From Siphonodentalium dalli (lineage: Eukaryota; Mollusca; Scaphopoda; Gadilida; Siphonodentaliidae), in NCBI GenBank assembly GCA_032622095.1, contig CP136063.1, forward strand, positions 13,371,814-13,435,813: DNA of 64,000 nucleotides, in the 5' to 3' direction. The notes beneath the pieces were generated by a model, which was given only the letters and a program-made list of their open reading frames with translations, was not told where the DNA came from and made no database searches. Each line of letters begins with the position of its first letter. Position 1 is the stretch's first letter. A program made the translations under genes and the position numbers. This document shows, piece after piece, positions 51,644-62,622 of this stretch.

Positions 51644-52344
51644 CCGGTATATAGCGCGGTATAAATCCATTAACACAGAATAACTGTAGGTCATATAGCG
51701 CGGTATACATCCATTAACACAGAATAAATGTAGGTTATATAGCGCAGTAGAACAGACCTAAAGTCAAAAATAATCACAACTGTGAAGATACGTTATGAAG
51801 AATTAATTGAACAACGTGCTATCGCGACTAAAACCATAATGATCCGAAATATAAAACTGGTCACACATATCATATGATTGAATAATTTTACAACTGGTAC
51901 TTCAAATTCATAAAGTTAGAAATATTCTAAATGTGGCCATTTGTTGGTCTAGTTACAACATATTTTACACTGAATACCAAAGTTAGGGGGGTCAATCCCA
52001 GAAACCCTCACACCAATTATGTGGTTCTAAACCCAGCTCATAAATCAACCCACAAGGTTAACAGTTCACATACGGTACATATGGGTAAATCTCATATTTC
52101 TGCCCCTATTTGAACCAAATATAAAACGAGAGGCCGATCACGATCGACAGATGTTTAACCCATACCTTGGCGATAGCGATTAGCTATAACTGATAATTGG
52201 TCAAAGATATGATCACAGTAATACATATATCAGTACTTAAACATAAAATCAAAAGCTCATATTATATAATTTGTCTTAATAAGGGGTTAAAGTATTTGGG
52301 GTGGGTGAGTCGTTTTAAATCTCATAACTGCCCATATAAAAATG
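51644..52344. other. Remaining 44-bp repeats and AT-rich stretch (right arm)
   Basis: 44-bp repeat units run to about 51750, then non-coding sequence matches 16226-17026 inverted. No gene supported. Confidence 0.6.
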
Positions 52345-53090
52345 TACCTGGGTAAATCCACCCAGGTTTTTTGGGCCGAAACCCAGGTAAAAATCTATCT
52401 ACCAAGACATTCACCAACCATTAAGACCCCGCTAAACCTGGGTTTTACCATGATTCACCCACCTGAAACTGGATAAAAACCCTGGTATGGATAAACCTGG
52501 GTGTAATTACCCAGGTGACCACACCCAGGTGTACCCTACCTGTGTGTTTCCCACCCAGATGTACCCTGGTGTTTCCTACCTGGGTGTTTCCCCACCCAGG
52601 TGTACCATGGTGTTATTCACCCAGGTGTACCCTGATGTTTCCTACCAGGGTGTTTCCCACCCAGGTTACCTTGGTGTTATTCACCCAGGTGTACCCTGGT
52701 GTTTCCTACCTGGGTGTTTCCCACCCAGGTGTACCTTGGTGTTATTCACCCATGTGTACCCTGGTGTTTCCTACCTGGGTGTTCCCCACCCAGGTGTACC
52801 TTGATGTTTCCAACCCAGGTGTACCTTGGTGTTTTCTTACGCCGGTGTACCTTGGTGTTTTCTTACCCAGGTTGATTTCCCATTGAGATGCACCTGGGTT
52901 AGAAAACCCCAAGGTACACCCAGGTAAGGAAACACCAAGGTACACCTGGGCAGGAAAACACCAAGGTACACCTGGGTTAGAAAACAACAAGGTACACCTG
53001 GGTGGGAAACACCAAGGTACACATGGGTAGGAAACACCAAGGAACACCTGGGTGAATAACACCAAGGTACACCTGGGTGGGGATACCAAA
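52345..53090. repeat. Head-to-head minisatellite (right arm)
   Basis: Counterpart of 15490-16225, including the orientation switch near 52875-52895. Open frames here are repeat artefacts. Confidence 0.85.
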
Positions 53091-53345
53091 GTGAAATGAT
53101 GAGGATGGCAATGAAGTAGATTTTGATGGGATGCAGGGGTATTGTTATCAATGGAGTTGTTTTAGTATAATAGAACATTAAAGAGATAGACGCAACTCCC
53201 CGCACTTTGGTATCATTTATGCTTTTTCGAGTTCACCCCGACCCTCTAACATCGAAAAACAAAGCCCATAGTAAACGATTATTCTGTTCCGTCATTCCGG
53301 GCCGCGTAAATCGACCGGCATCAAACCTACCCCGGAACGTAAATT

Positions 53346-53540
53346 TTGGAGTCTCTTTTGGGCGATGACGTCACTTGGGGACAACCTTCAACATTGAAAC
53401 AATGGCGCACTGATGATTTGTTTTGTAAAAGTTCAAGCGTTTCATTAGCCAACGATGGCGATGGTAGTGAGGACATCGTTACAGAAAGTGTATTAAATGA
53501 AGCTAATGTTAGCAGTTATATGCTCGATACAGACATTTAA
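53346..53540 (+). CDS. 64-aa ORF near the outer edge of the right arm
   Basis: The open frame starts MESLLGDDVTWGQPS and is acidic, with no recognised domain. The left-arm counterpart is interrupted by a stop (complement of 15128-15130), so at least one copy is non-coding. A good splice-donor-like GTGAGTG lies at about 53633. It could be a fragment of an exon or nothing at all. Confidence 0.2.
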   Translation: MESLLGDDVTWGQPSTLKQWRTDDLFCKSSSVSLANDGDGSEDIVTESVLNEANVSSYMLDTDI

Positions 53541-53709
53541 GAAGATAATACCGGCGTTTAACCACTAAACGGAAGAAATGTGATTCTGATGGCAGATCGG
53601 TGTGTTGGCCTGGATAATGACCTGGTAACAACGGTGAGTGAAACTGGAAAAGGAAATTTTCGAAATCACATGGACGTGCATATGATATACATATCAATAA
53701 TAGCATAGT

Positions 53710-54215
53710 ATTCTAATTGAAGTGGAATTGAAAACAAGTGAAACCGAGTACTGGATTTTTTTTTTTTATATTTTTTTTTTTTTTAAATCTGATGTGATTA
53801 AAAAAATAAAAATAAAAATGAATTGTCAATGGAAAAGATAATAATTTTATCTAGATCTAGATCTCATCATTGCCATCAATGGTGTTATGTCTTATGACAG
53901 TGTGTTCTACCCGGTATCTGTCGACTCTAGTTGTCTAACTTATAGTATATTTGAAGAGTAATAAAAGTTATATTAAACAATTTAAACTGTTACAAAAAAT
54001 TCAGGTTTGCCTGAGAAAAATAAATATAAAATTTTCAAAATGCCTGATCCAACGATTGTTGGGTCGTAGTGGGAGTTGGTGTAAACATTATTTATTTAGT
54101 ATCCCAGATTTATACAACAATTTACAAAATGATGTTAATATATATATGTAAGTATGATAAGCCAGGCGCTTCTATGGAGCCATCTCCTTAGAAAAGAACA
54201 GTACATGTATTGCGT
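53710..54215. other. Low-complexity and unique flank
   Basis: T-rich and A-rich runs at 53757-53820, then unique AT-rich DNA. No supported gene. Confidence 0.5.
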
Positions 54216-54596
54216 ACACTGTTAAAAAATTTCCGTTTTCAGACGGTACAAAGATCCGGAAAATTGCTGCCGGCACTATGTTCTGTAAGGTTACGGAACA
54301 TTGTATAATTTCATTATGGCAATATGTTCTGTACGGTGACGGAACATTGTATCATTTCATTACTGGCATATGTTCTGTAGGGTGATGGAACATTGTATCA
54401 TTTGATTACGGCAATATGTGCTGTATGGTTATGGAACAATGTTCCGTAATCATATGGGTCATAGGGCCGCGACAAAACGGTCCAGTGTGCCGTGTCTTGA
54501 CGCAGTTATGTGCCGGCAGCAATTTACCGGATCTTTGTTCCGTTGTATATTTGCGGAACTTTGTTCCGTTTGAGAATGTCAATTTTTGAACGGTGC
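54216..54596. mobile_element. MITE-like element with internal 46-bp repeats
   Basis: Imperfect inverted ends (ACACTGTTAAAAAATTTCC, and AATTTTTGAACGGTGCA at the other end) and inner inverted blocks containing ACAAAGATCCGG and TGCTGCCGGCA. Between them are four direct repeats of about 46 bp (starts 54272, 54318, 54365, 54410) with GGCAATATGTTCTGTA and GGAACATTGTAT. A related fragment lies at 61751-61843. Confidence 0.65.
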
Positions 54597-55889
54597 ATTA
54601 GTTGAATTTACTGTCTAAAATGTATTTTTCCTACAAACTAGGCAATTATATGACTTATTATCTTTAAACTGGGTCCTATGTCCAATGCCCTTTTAAAAAG
54701 TGGATTCCAGATCCAAGGGAGGGGTGGCGGTTCACACCACCTGAAGGTTATAACCCACTTCAGATGGAATACCGCTAAACATTTATAAATAAATACAAGA
54801 CATTTCATCATTTTTTTAAATTACTTCGGAAAATTGTCTTTCATAAATTTACAAGTCAATGTCTGCAAATTAATTTTTCTGACAAATTCCACACTATACT
54901 ATTTACTAACAAGAATTTATAGCATCAGAGACCCCATATGTGGTACACGTGCGCTCTTTGATGCTATACATAAAATATGATAAATAGTTGGGCTTTTTGA
55001 AGTTACAAAATCCATTGCATAATGTTACATTATACTGGTAACCATACTTGTCTAATGCAACAATATTTTGATAGGGAAGGCTAAATGCTCCAAGAATAAA
55101 GTATAAACAATAATTTTATATTAATGTATAATAAAATTGCACAACATACATGTATATCAATGCATATAACCAGGGGGTGATGCATGACAAACAGTTCCAT
55201 ATGCTGAAGTGTCAAATTACTCTTAAATACCATACCGGTACATACAGTACAGACAGTTGGTCCACAGGAGAATGTTCACTGGAAGCACTTCAAAATAATT
55301 TGAGCAATTTGTCACATATATATCCATACCATCATTACGTTGAATAGTTCAGCACTGTGCACACACAATATTTAGCTGAGGTGGAAGTGGTACCAACTGG
55401 TATGTCCACTGTTCCCAAATGGTCCTATGGTTAAGACATTCAAGGATGGTACACAAGTACGGATCGTCATCACGTCAATTCACAATCGCGCACAAAAAAG
55501 GTGATATTCCACACAAGTCACATATTCACATACAGTACCAGCACAGAAATACGATTTGTCATCCACCTTGAAAGAAAGTTATCTCACAGAATCACCTTGG
55601 CATGTTGGAGTTTAAGTATGCCAGTACACCGGTACATGTTCAGTAGCAATTGACACTGCTTTACTGTAACCTTGTCTCCGGTTGTTAATGGTATGGTACA
55701 TCCCTTCAAATCAGATTCAACAGCCATCCTGAAAATAGTCATATCACAAATATACATACATGTATACCAAGTCACTATGTTATATGCATCAATATTATCA
55801 GGATTTTAACTTCTTGCACTCGCCTCACTTTTCACCATATCATCTGAAAATAACTTTCTAATCTGCTCGTACACCATACATGTCATGTG
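54597..55889. other. AT-rich non-coding stretch
   Basis: Only short, unconvincing ORFs. No RNA gene or repeat that I can support. Confidence 0.4.
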
Positions 55890-57890
55890 TATCTATCTTT
55901 CAAGTTGATAATAAACACTCTTTATTACCAATTATTAGTGTCCCTTTAAGTCATGTGATGTCAACAGCAGCTATCACGTGACATTTCCCACATCATTTTA
56001 CTTTTGTGCACCAATTTTTTCACATATCTTCTGGGTTGATAATCATAATGAACGCTCTTTATTTATCATATGAATTATTAGTAGTCCCCTTTAAGTCACA
56101 TTAGGTCAAAGGCGCCTATCCCATGAGATTCCCCTCGGCAGGTAACCCATCTGTACCAATTCTCCTACATATCTTCTAAGATGATAAGGGACGCTCTTTA
56201 TTGACCATTGCCCCTTTAAGACATCTGAGGTCAACGGCACCTATCACATGACACTCCATGGGTCAATGTAATGTATCTCAGAGTTACAATTTTCACCGCC
56301 AGATTGCAACCATTTTGGTATATAATTAATTATCTAATTAAATTATTTGTTAGTGCCCTATTAAGACATCTGAGGTTAACGGATCCCGGGGACCTATCTA
56401 ATAAGATTCCCCAGGATGAATGACCCATATGTATATATAGATAATAGTAAACAGTAGTAACATCCATCCCCCCCCCCCGGAATGATTTACAGTCCCGGGC
56501 CTATTGGTGGCCCTCGACTGTGTCTCGGACCGTCAATATGTCCTCGGGCTGTTAGTAAAGCCGGGCCGATTATTTATAAACCATGACACCCTCCAAAATC
56601 ATGTCATTTAATATGGTATATTAATCAATTATATTACAAGTATAGTGGTATATAACTAAGTCTACCCAGACTTCTGGAGCAGATAATATGAACAAGTTCA
56701 TCATACTCACCGAGTCACCGACTGTATATATGTTCCTCTTCACAATTCACATATTCCAGGGTGTTTTGCAACTTCTGCTGGTGGTGGCATGCCATTATCA
56801 GTATGGTGTCCAGTGCTGGAGCTATTTGACTGATTGCACCGTATTTATGTCCATGTTCAATTTATTTTCATCAGCTGTTTCAGGAATCGAACTGTGGAAT
56901 ATACATTGAATAAAGTCTTTAGTATTCGGAATGTTTTTCATTTGTCCTAACCCTTTCATGAGTGGAACTTCCTGACGTTTTGTGAAAACCCTGTGCCGAT
57001 GCATTCTCTTATATATATGCGAGCGCTCAGAGGGCGCCTATAGCATATATAAGAAAATGCATTGGCCTAACAATATTTACCTTGATCTTGTAAGCCAGTG
57101 TATTCTCTCATATATGCGAGGCTCCCTGTGGGTGACTCACACATATTAGATAATGCACTGACACACCGGTAAATAAACGCTCTTCATTGATCGTTTACTA
57201 GTAATTTATGTTAATATAATTTAGTAGTCCCCGTTTAAGGTCAAATGTGCCTATGTCATGATATTTGCCTGGTCAGGTGATCTCTGTATCAATTTTCTTA
57301 CATATCGTCTAAGCTGATACTGAACGCTCTTTATTGCTTGTACATGATAAATATAATTGTTAAATCCCCCTTTAGTGTCAACGGCACACCCCCAGTCAAT
57401 TTACCACAAATGATCACGTGTATTTGTATATTCGGATATTGTTCCTAAACTCAAGGATATAATTATGGACATTTTAAATTGTAGGTCATTCTCCAGATAT
57501 GGTTACATCTATTTTTTTAAGTTGATAATAAACGCTCTTTATTGCCAATTAGTGGTGCCTCTTTAAGTCATTTGCACATATTTTTAAGCCCATGACACCC
57601 TTGTGTCAAATTGCCTTGATGTTCAAATTTGCCGACATATCTTCTGAGCTGATAATAAACACTCTTCGTTGATCACCTAATTTATGTTAATATAATTTAG
57701 TACTCCCCGTTTAAGTCATCTGATGTCAACGGTGCCTATGTCATTATATTTGCCTGGTCATGTGACCTATGTGTACCAATTTCCCTACATATCGTCTAAG
57801 CTGATAAGGAACACTCTTTATTGCTCGCATATGATAAATATAATTGTTAAGTCCCCCTTTAGGATCAACGGCACACCCCCGGTCAATTTA
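55890..57890 (+). repeat. Degenerate dispersed satellite
   Basis: Eight or nine imperfect copies of a unit of about 130-180 bp recur near 55905, 56030, 56180, 56340, 57180, 57310, 57520, 57650 and 57790. Shared motifs are GATAATAAACGCTCTTTATT, CCCCTTTAAGTCATCTGATG and TCAACGGCACCTATCACATG. Interrupted by unrelated sequence including a C-run near 56468 and unique DNA at 56480-57170. Confidence 0.7.
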
Positions 57891-59098
57891 CCACTGAATA
57901 TCAATTTCCAGCGACCATTTCATTCACACGCACAATATTGACTGTCTCATGAGTCGTGCCACTAATCATAGTCTAATATGCCCTCAGGCTTTTAATTATT
58001 CCTGTTGGCAATTACTAAAACAGGACACACTCAAATTTCAAAACTCATATTGTTGTTATATATTACATGTATATTGGTATATAAATATTTGGATAGACTT
58101 TAAGTCTATCCAGACTGGTTGATGACATGCACAAGTTCATCTGTATCATATATACTCACCGACTAAGGCTGTACCTGTTCCTATTCACACATTCAAGGAT
58201 GTCGGGCAACTTCCACTGGTGGTCATTATCGGTCTTTTACTTGAGATGGCCTCACACTTCATCCTTCAGCCTTTATATTGTGTTTGTACTGTACTGCTTG
58301 CATGTGTGCTATGTCCAATATATCCCCATCAGCTGTTTCAGGAATCGGACTGTGGAATACAAATTGATTAAAAACTTTAATATTAATAGGAATACATGTA
58401 CATGTATATGTTTTTCAATCGTCTTTATTGCTAATGAATCGTAATGATTGCATGACGTGGATGTAAGTGTAACGCCTTACCCAACCGTCTCAAAACGCCA
58501 CCACTACTCTTCAGAGGCCACATCATCAGTTCATCACGGCGACTTGGGTTCGGGACCCACCATTAGAGCCACTTCACATTGACAACATCTAACTAGTATT
58601 TACATATAAACATCAATTTATATATACAAGGAATGAGTCACATGTACACAAACATTACCCGTGCACATCATGTGACGTCAGCCACCCAAACACGGGACCA
58701 AAGCCCCTCTAACTGAAACTACATAACACGACATTTAACTCGTCGTCACATCACATTGTCACCAAGGAGACAACTAACAGACGGAACTGATGTCAAGACA
58801 TGCGCATGGTTTACAACTAGATCTAATGTAGCGCGAACGCGTAATCACTCAAAATAAATCAGAATTAATTGTCTTTAAGTATTGGTTGAAAGATAATTAT
58901 AGAACAGTTTACAATCACCCCACTTCCCAAATCCATGATTGCTGCGAAAAACTGATCGGTCTATTTTACTCTTTAGCCCTGCCCGACTGGGCTATTATAA
59001 TTTATAATATGATATTGATCGATCGCTGGTTCACCCATGCAGTCCCAGAACTGTACATGTAGCTGATTTTTTTTGTTTTACATAGGGGCCCGTACTAG
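57891..59098. other. Non-coding stretch
   Basis: No gene supported. The 105-codon ORF at 58127-58444 has low-complexity hydrophobic content and no recognisable domain. Confidence 0.4.
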
Positions 59099-59155
59099 AT
59101 CATGCCATGAATCTCTACTCGGGCTGACGCCCGGAGTAGAGAGTCGTGGCATGAT
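59099..59155. repeat. 26-bp-stem hairpin
   Basis: ATCATGCCATGAATCTCTAC...GGGC at 59099-59124 pairs with 59129-59155 with a few mismatches and a 4-base loop. Outer ACTAG-containing sequence is also roughly inverted, so this may be the core of a small foldback. Confidence 0.65.
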
Positions 59156-59325
59156 ATACATGTAGTGCCCATACTAGTAATCACATGATATGCATGGCCA
59201 TCAATGGGATCATATTATTTTCAAAATGTACGAGTCTGGGCTAACAACTAATTTGTGAATATGCCAGTTGCAATTGCAATATATTATATAGCTGATATAC
59301 AAATTAATAATAGCACATGTATAAA

Positions 59326-59704
59326 TGAACGTTCAGAAGACCACGATCCAATCGTAAATGGAGGAATCGGGCCTGACAAAATCGTGGATAGTTTGTTCAC
59401 ACGATTGCGATATTGTCGTACTAGTTAGTACATGATGATATCGTAGGTTGCTCGAAAAGCATATGATTGACTACCCTGTGATCTTTCCAGACACGATTTG
59501 TACGTACACACGACTGCGATTACGTCACAAGTTGAGGTATACAAGGATACGCCATGATTTTGAATCTGAAATCAAACAGTGCTTGATATTATTTTATGAC
59601 TTGCGAGTTTGACATCATCATGCAAAGTATAACTACCGGTTACTTCCTACGGCGGAAACCCTTTCATTTACGATTGAATTGTGTCATCTGATTCTGAACG
59701 TTCA
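59326..59704. mobile_element. 379-bp MITE-like element
   Basis: The termini are TGAACGTTCAGAA and its complement, with further pairing through CAATCGTAAATG about 24 bp inside (terminal arms of about 36 bp with an indel). The interior has repeated ACGAT-containing motifs and no gene. Confidence 0.65.
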
Positions 59705-61750
59705 CCAAACAGCTAAAGTAAATTATAATGTATATATATCGTATGTAAGAAACGCAGAACAATACTTCCATTCATACAAGTGATGTTTGGTGACCTGTAA
59801 AATGTTAACACTGGTGACACAGAAAGTTATGATAAACAATGACTGAGTGAATCAGATTGAGAAATTGAACAACTGGCTGACTGGTGAAACTGAAAGTTGA
59901 AAAATCCAACTTCAGGGGGAAAAGCAGACAAATTCACATCTGGAATGACTTTGTGACACTTCACCTGTTTTATTCCTTTTAGTATGTTACATCCAATAGC
60001 TGTTTAGTCGTACTGTGTGTTGTATCGCTTTGTTTAGCGTGACATTTGCTTGCTCAAAGCGCTTTTAAAATAATTTCACAGACAAAAATATCTGAAATGC
60101 GCGAATAAACGCATATAGTTATTTCCCATTTCGAACTTCCTTCTGGTTGAATTGCGAACCGAAACAGTAACTGGCGTGAGCCTATTGAGGTCACGGTCAA
60201 CATATGTTTAACCCATACCTACATCGATTGCTATATAAACATGTACACATATACCAGTTAATAACTGCACATATGTGGGAGTTGATTTAGTCATTACTGA
60301 CCGATGTCACTCATAAAGTAGATAAAACATCGTAACACACTCCTTTGGACATGCCACTAAAATAACTCCAATAGCCTGCACATATTCCAACTGAGATACC
60401 GTATAGGGTCGTTAAATTGTTTTATATTGCGATTTTGTTGTGTTTGTTGGTTTGATGTTTCAATAGAACAACTATAAAGGCAAATCATGAATCACTATTA
60501 GATTATTACTAGGTCCTAAACATCCACGGTCAATTTTACACCAAATTAGTCAACATTTCCCAAGCCAAGTTTCCTCTTATACCAGGCAAAATAAAATAGA
60601 ATAGATGCAATTGCCACCAATTCGTACTACACATGTATCGCAGAAATCCATAGAATCATCCAGAAGTAATTCGTCGATTCGTCGAAAAACATTGACAGTG
60701 CTCAGCTCAAAATGCATATAGAACGCTCTTTATTATACCGCTTTTGGGCGACGGGAGCATAGTCGCTCTTTATAAGCAGTTTGCAATATATCCCAATACA
60801 AAGGAAACCATATATTTCAAACCTATAGGCCTAACTTGTAAATAATACAACAATTCATATAATTACAGCTTTGTCATTAATGTCATGCAAACGGAATTCA
60901 GAAATCAAACAAAGTGACACGTAGGCCTATACGTGACAAACGAGCAATCTCCAATAGCCATGTGCAGGCCTATATTAGAAACAGAAATCTTTCAATTTAC
61001 TTTTATGACCATTTACGGCTGTCAGCTCAACTATACACAGCATTGAAAAGATTCTTAATCACCCATCTATGGCATTCACGCTAAATCAACACGAACACGT
61101 AACTATACCAGTATATAACAGTTAGTGGTAACTCGGATTATAGCGGTTTTACGACGGGTGCTCTTGTCTAGTTTTGGACTCCCCATAGATGTTTAGTATG
61201 TGCTTATGTACACTGCATATGTGATTTCACAATTAGCAGAAACCCAGCTTGTACACCAAGTTAGCTTGCATTCCTGTGGTGTGGAACTCCGGCGGGGTGC
61301 ATGTCGATACCCCGGAGGCGATCATTTATGCGGTCCTCTACTGCAATGCCGTATATATGGCTTAGCAATCATCATTTACCAGTCAGCAAAGTGACAATGT
61401 TAGGACTAGTGATGTTATAAATGGATCAGAATGGATTGAGATAACGCCAGTATATAAGTAGGTCATAATACAGCATTCCGCAACAGAGATATTAAATTAG
61501 TTTATCAATGGCGCCGGTTGTTTAATCTATCAATAAAATTAGACTGCACGCACGAGGCGTCCGGGTGTAATATATAAATGACAAGACTGAGACGCGGAGA
61601 ATGATTCACAATATATAGATTAACTTACCTGATTATAGTCAAACACTCTGGACAAAATATATTTCGTGCCGACACTCTCCTGCAGGTCTTCTTGAAATAT
61701 TCAAAACAAAGAGGTTGTAACCACGTGACTCCGTACCCAGCGTTCAAATT
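59705..61750. other. Non-coding stretch
   Basis: AT-rich DNA with isolated copies of AACGCTCTTTATT near 60722. No supported gene. Confidence 0.4.
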
Positions 61751-61843
61751 ACGGATCTATGTTCCATCAGGGTGATTACGGCACAATGAAAAATTTGAAA
61801 ACGGATCATAGAGTAGTGTCAGAACGGACATTTTTAACAGTGT
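61751..61843 (-). mobile_element. Fragment related to the 54216-54596 element
   Basis: Inverted partial copy: TTTTTAACAGTGT at the right end and GGATCTATGTTCCATCAGGG at the left match the end and internal repeat of the 54216 element with divergence. Confidence 0.5.
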
Positions 61844-62296
61844 AGTGAAAAGATACTATCAGAGATACTGAGTATTGGGAGTTAGTGGGACCACCCAAAC
61901 CCGATCTACTCGGGACAACCCGACAATGTCCAACATGAGCTAAGAATATATTTACTAGTCTCATAATTGTGTGTTTTGTTTTTTTTTTATAACCCACAAC
62001 ATAATTTTGCTAAAAATGTAAATATAAAAATTATCTCTTTGGCAATTGGCGATAAAATCTCGGCCTTTTTTTTGTACATTTCTGTTTCAATTGTCAACTT
62101 ATGTCAAGTACCGGTATGTGCGTCCAACATACATGCCACTGGTCAGTTTGAACATTATATTAATTTCTTTTTTCTCTCACGAAATTGTAGTAATACATGC
62201 TTACTCATTGCCCCCCCCCCTATGTACTCAAAGCTATATTACGTGTAAACATATTTGTGGAAGTCCAAGTGACTGATTATAATCATGAAATATACT

Positions 62297-62622
62297 TTTA
62301 TGCCAGTTCTGCCTGGGGATTATTGATGCAAGATCTTAATCTTTCTACAATCTTTGCCAATTTCAGGTGTTCCTGTTCAAATTGCATGGCAGAATCACCT
62401 ACTGTACAACTAAGTGTGTCAGGATTGCTCAGAAGACGGCTCAGCATATCAAAAGGACTACAGTTGCATGACATAGATTGGTGCATTCTTGAATCGGTTT
62501 CTGGTCAGCAACAATGTGGTCACCCTTTGAAGGTCCATTATATGATGCATGAAGTATACATTCTACTGGCAGTTCAACCGATGGTGCCGGGACGTACCTT
62601 GGACATTGCAGTAGATGTTTAA
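62297..62622 (+). pseudogene. Possible decayed Cys-rich exon
   Basis: A pyrimidine-rich acceptor (CAATTTCAG, ending near 62366) is followed by codons for CSCSNCMAESP. In another frame further Cys/Tyr-rich codons follow near 62434-62470. This faintly resembles the Cys-rich P2X7-type C-terminal domain found fused in many invertebrate proteins, but it would need two frame changes. Kept only as a low-confidence remnant. Confidence 0.2.

Larger units (their letters stand above)
14866..53709. repeat. Palindrome 2 (large inverted duplication)
   Basis: Sequence from 14866 to 42239 reappears inverted at 43006-53709, with 42240-43005 (766 bp) as unpaired centre. The left arm is interrupted by the LTR retrotransposon (17235-34825 plus its 5-bp duplication) and the right arm by a 1.1-kb element (50532-51643). 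Without these insertions the arms are about 9.8 and 9.6 kb. Matching stops sharply at 14866/53709, where the flanks become unrelated. Features in matching order are minisatellite, 44-bp repeat, zinc-finger gene, 200-bp satellite, foldbacks, TTAA MITE and nuclease-like element copy. The arms are nearly identical, with 4 amino-acid differences in 384 in the zinc-finger ORF. Confidence 0.93.

Noticed and set aside
14866-53709. Palindrome 2 as one giant transposon with 9.7-kb terminal inverted repeats
   Set aside because: The flanks at 14865 and 53710 show no target duplication and no transposase is encoded between the arms apart from known nested elements.
58127-58444. 105-aa ORF
   Set aside because: Hydrophobic, low-complexity, no domain or splice context; likely chance.
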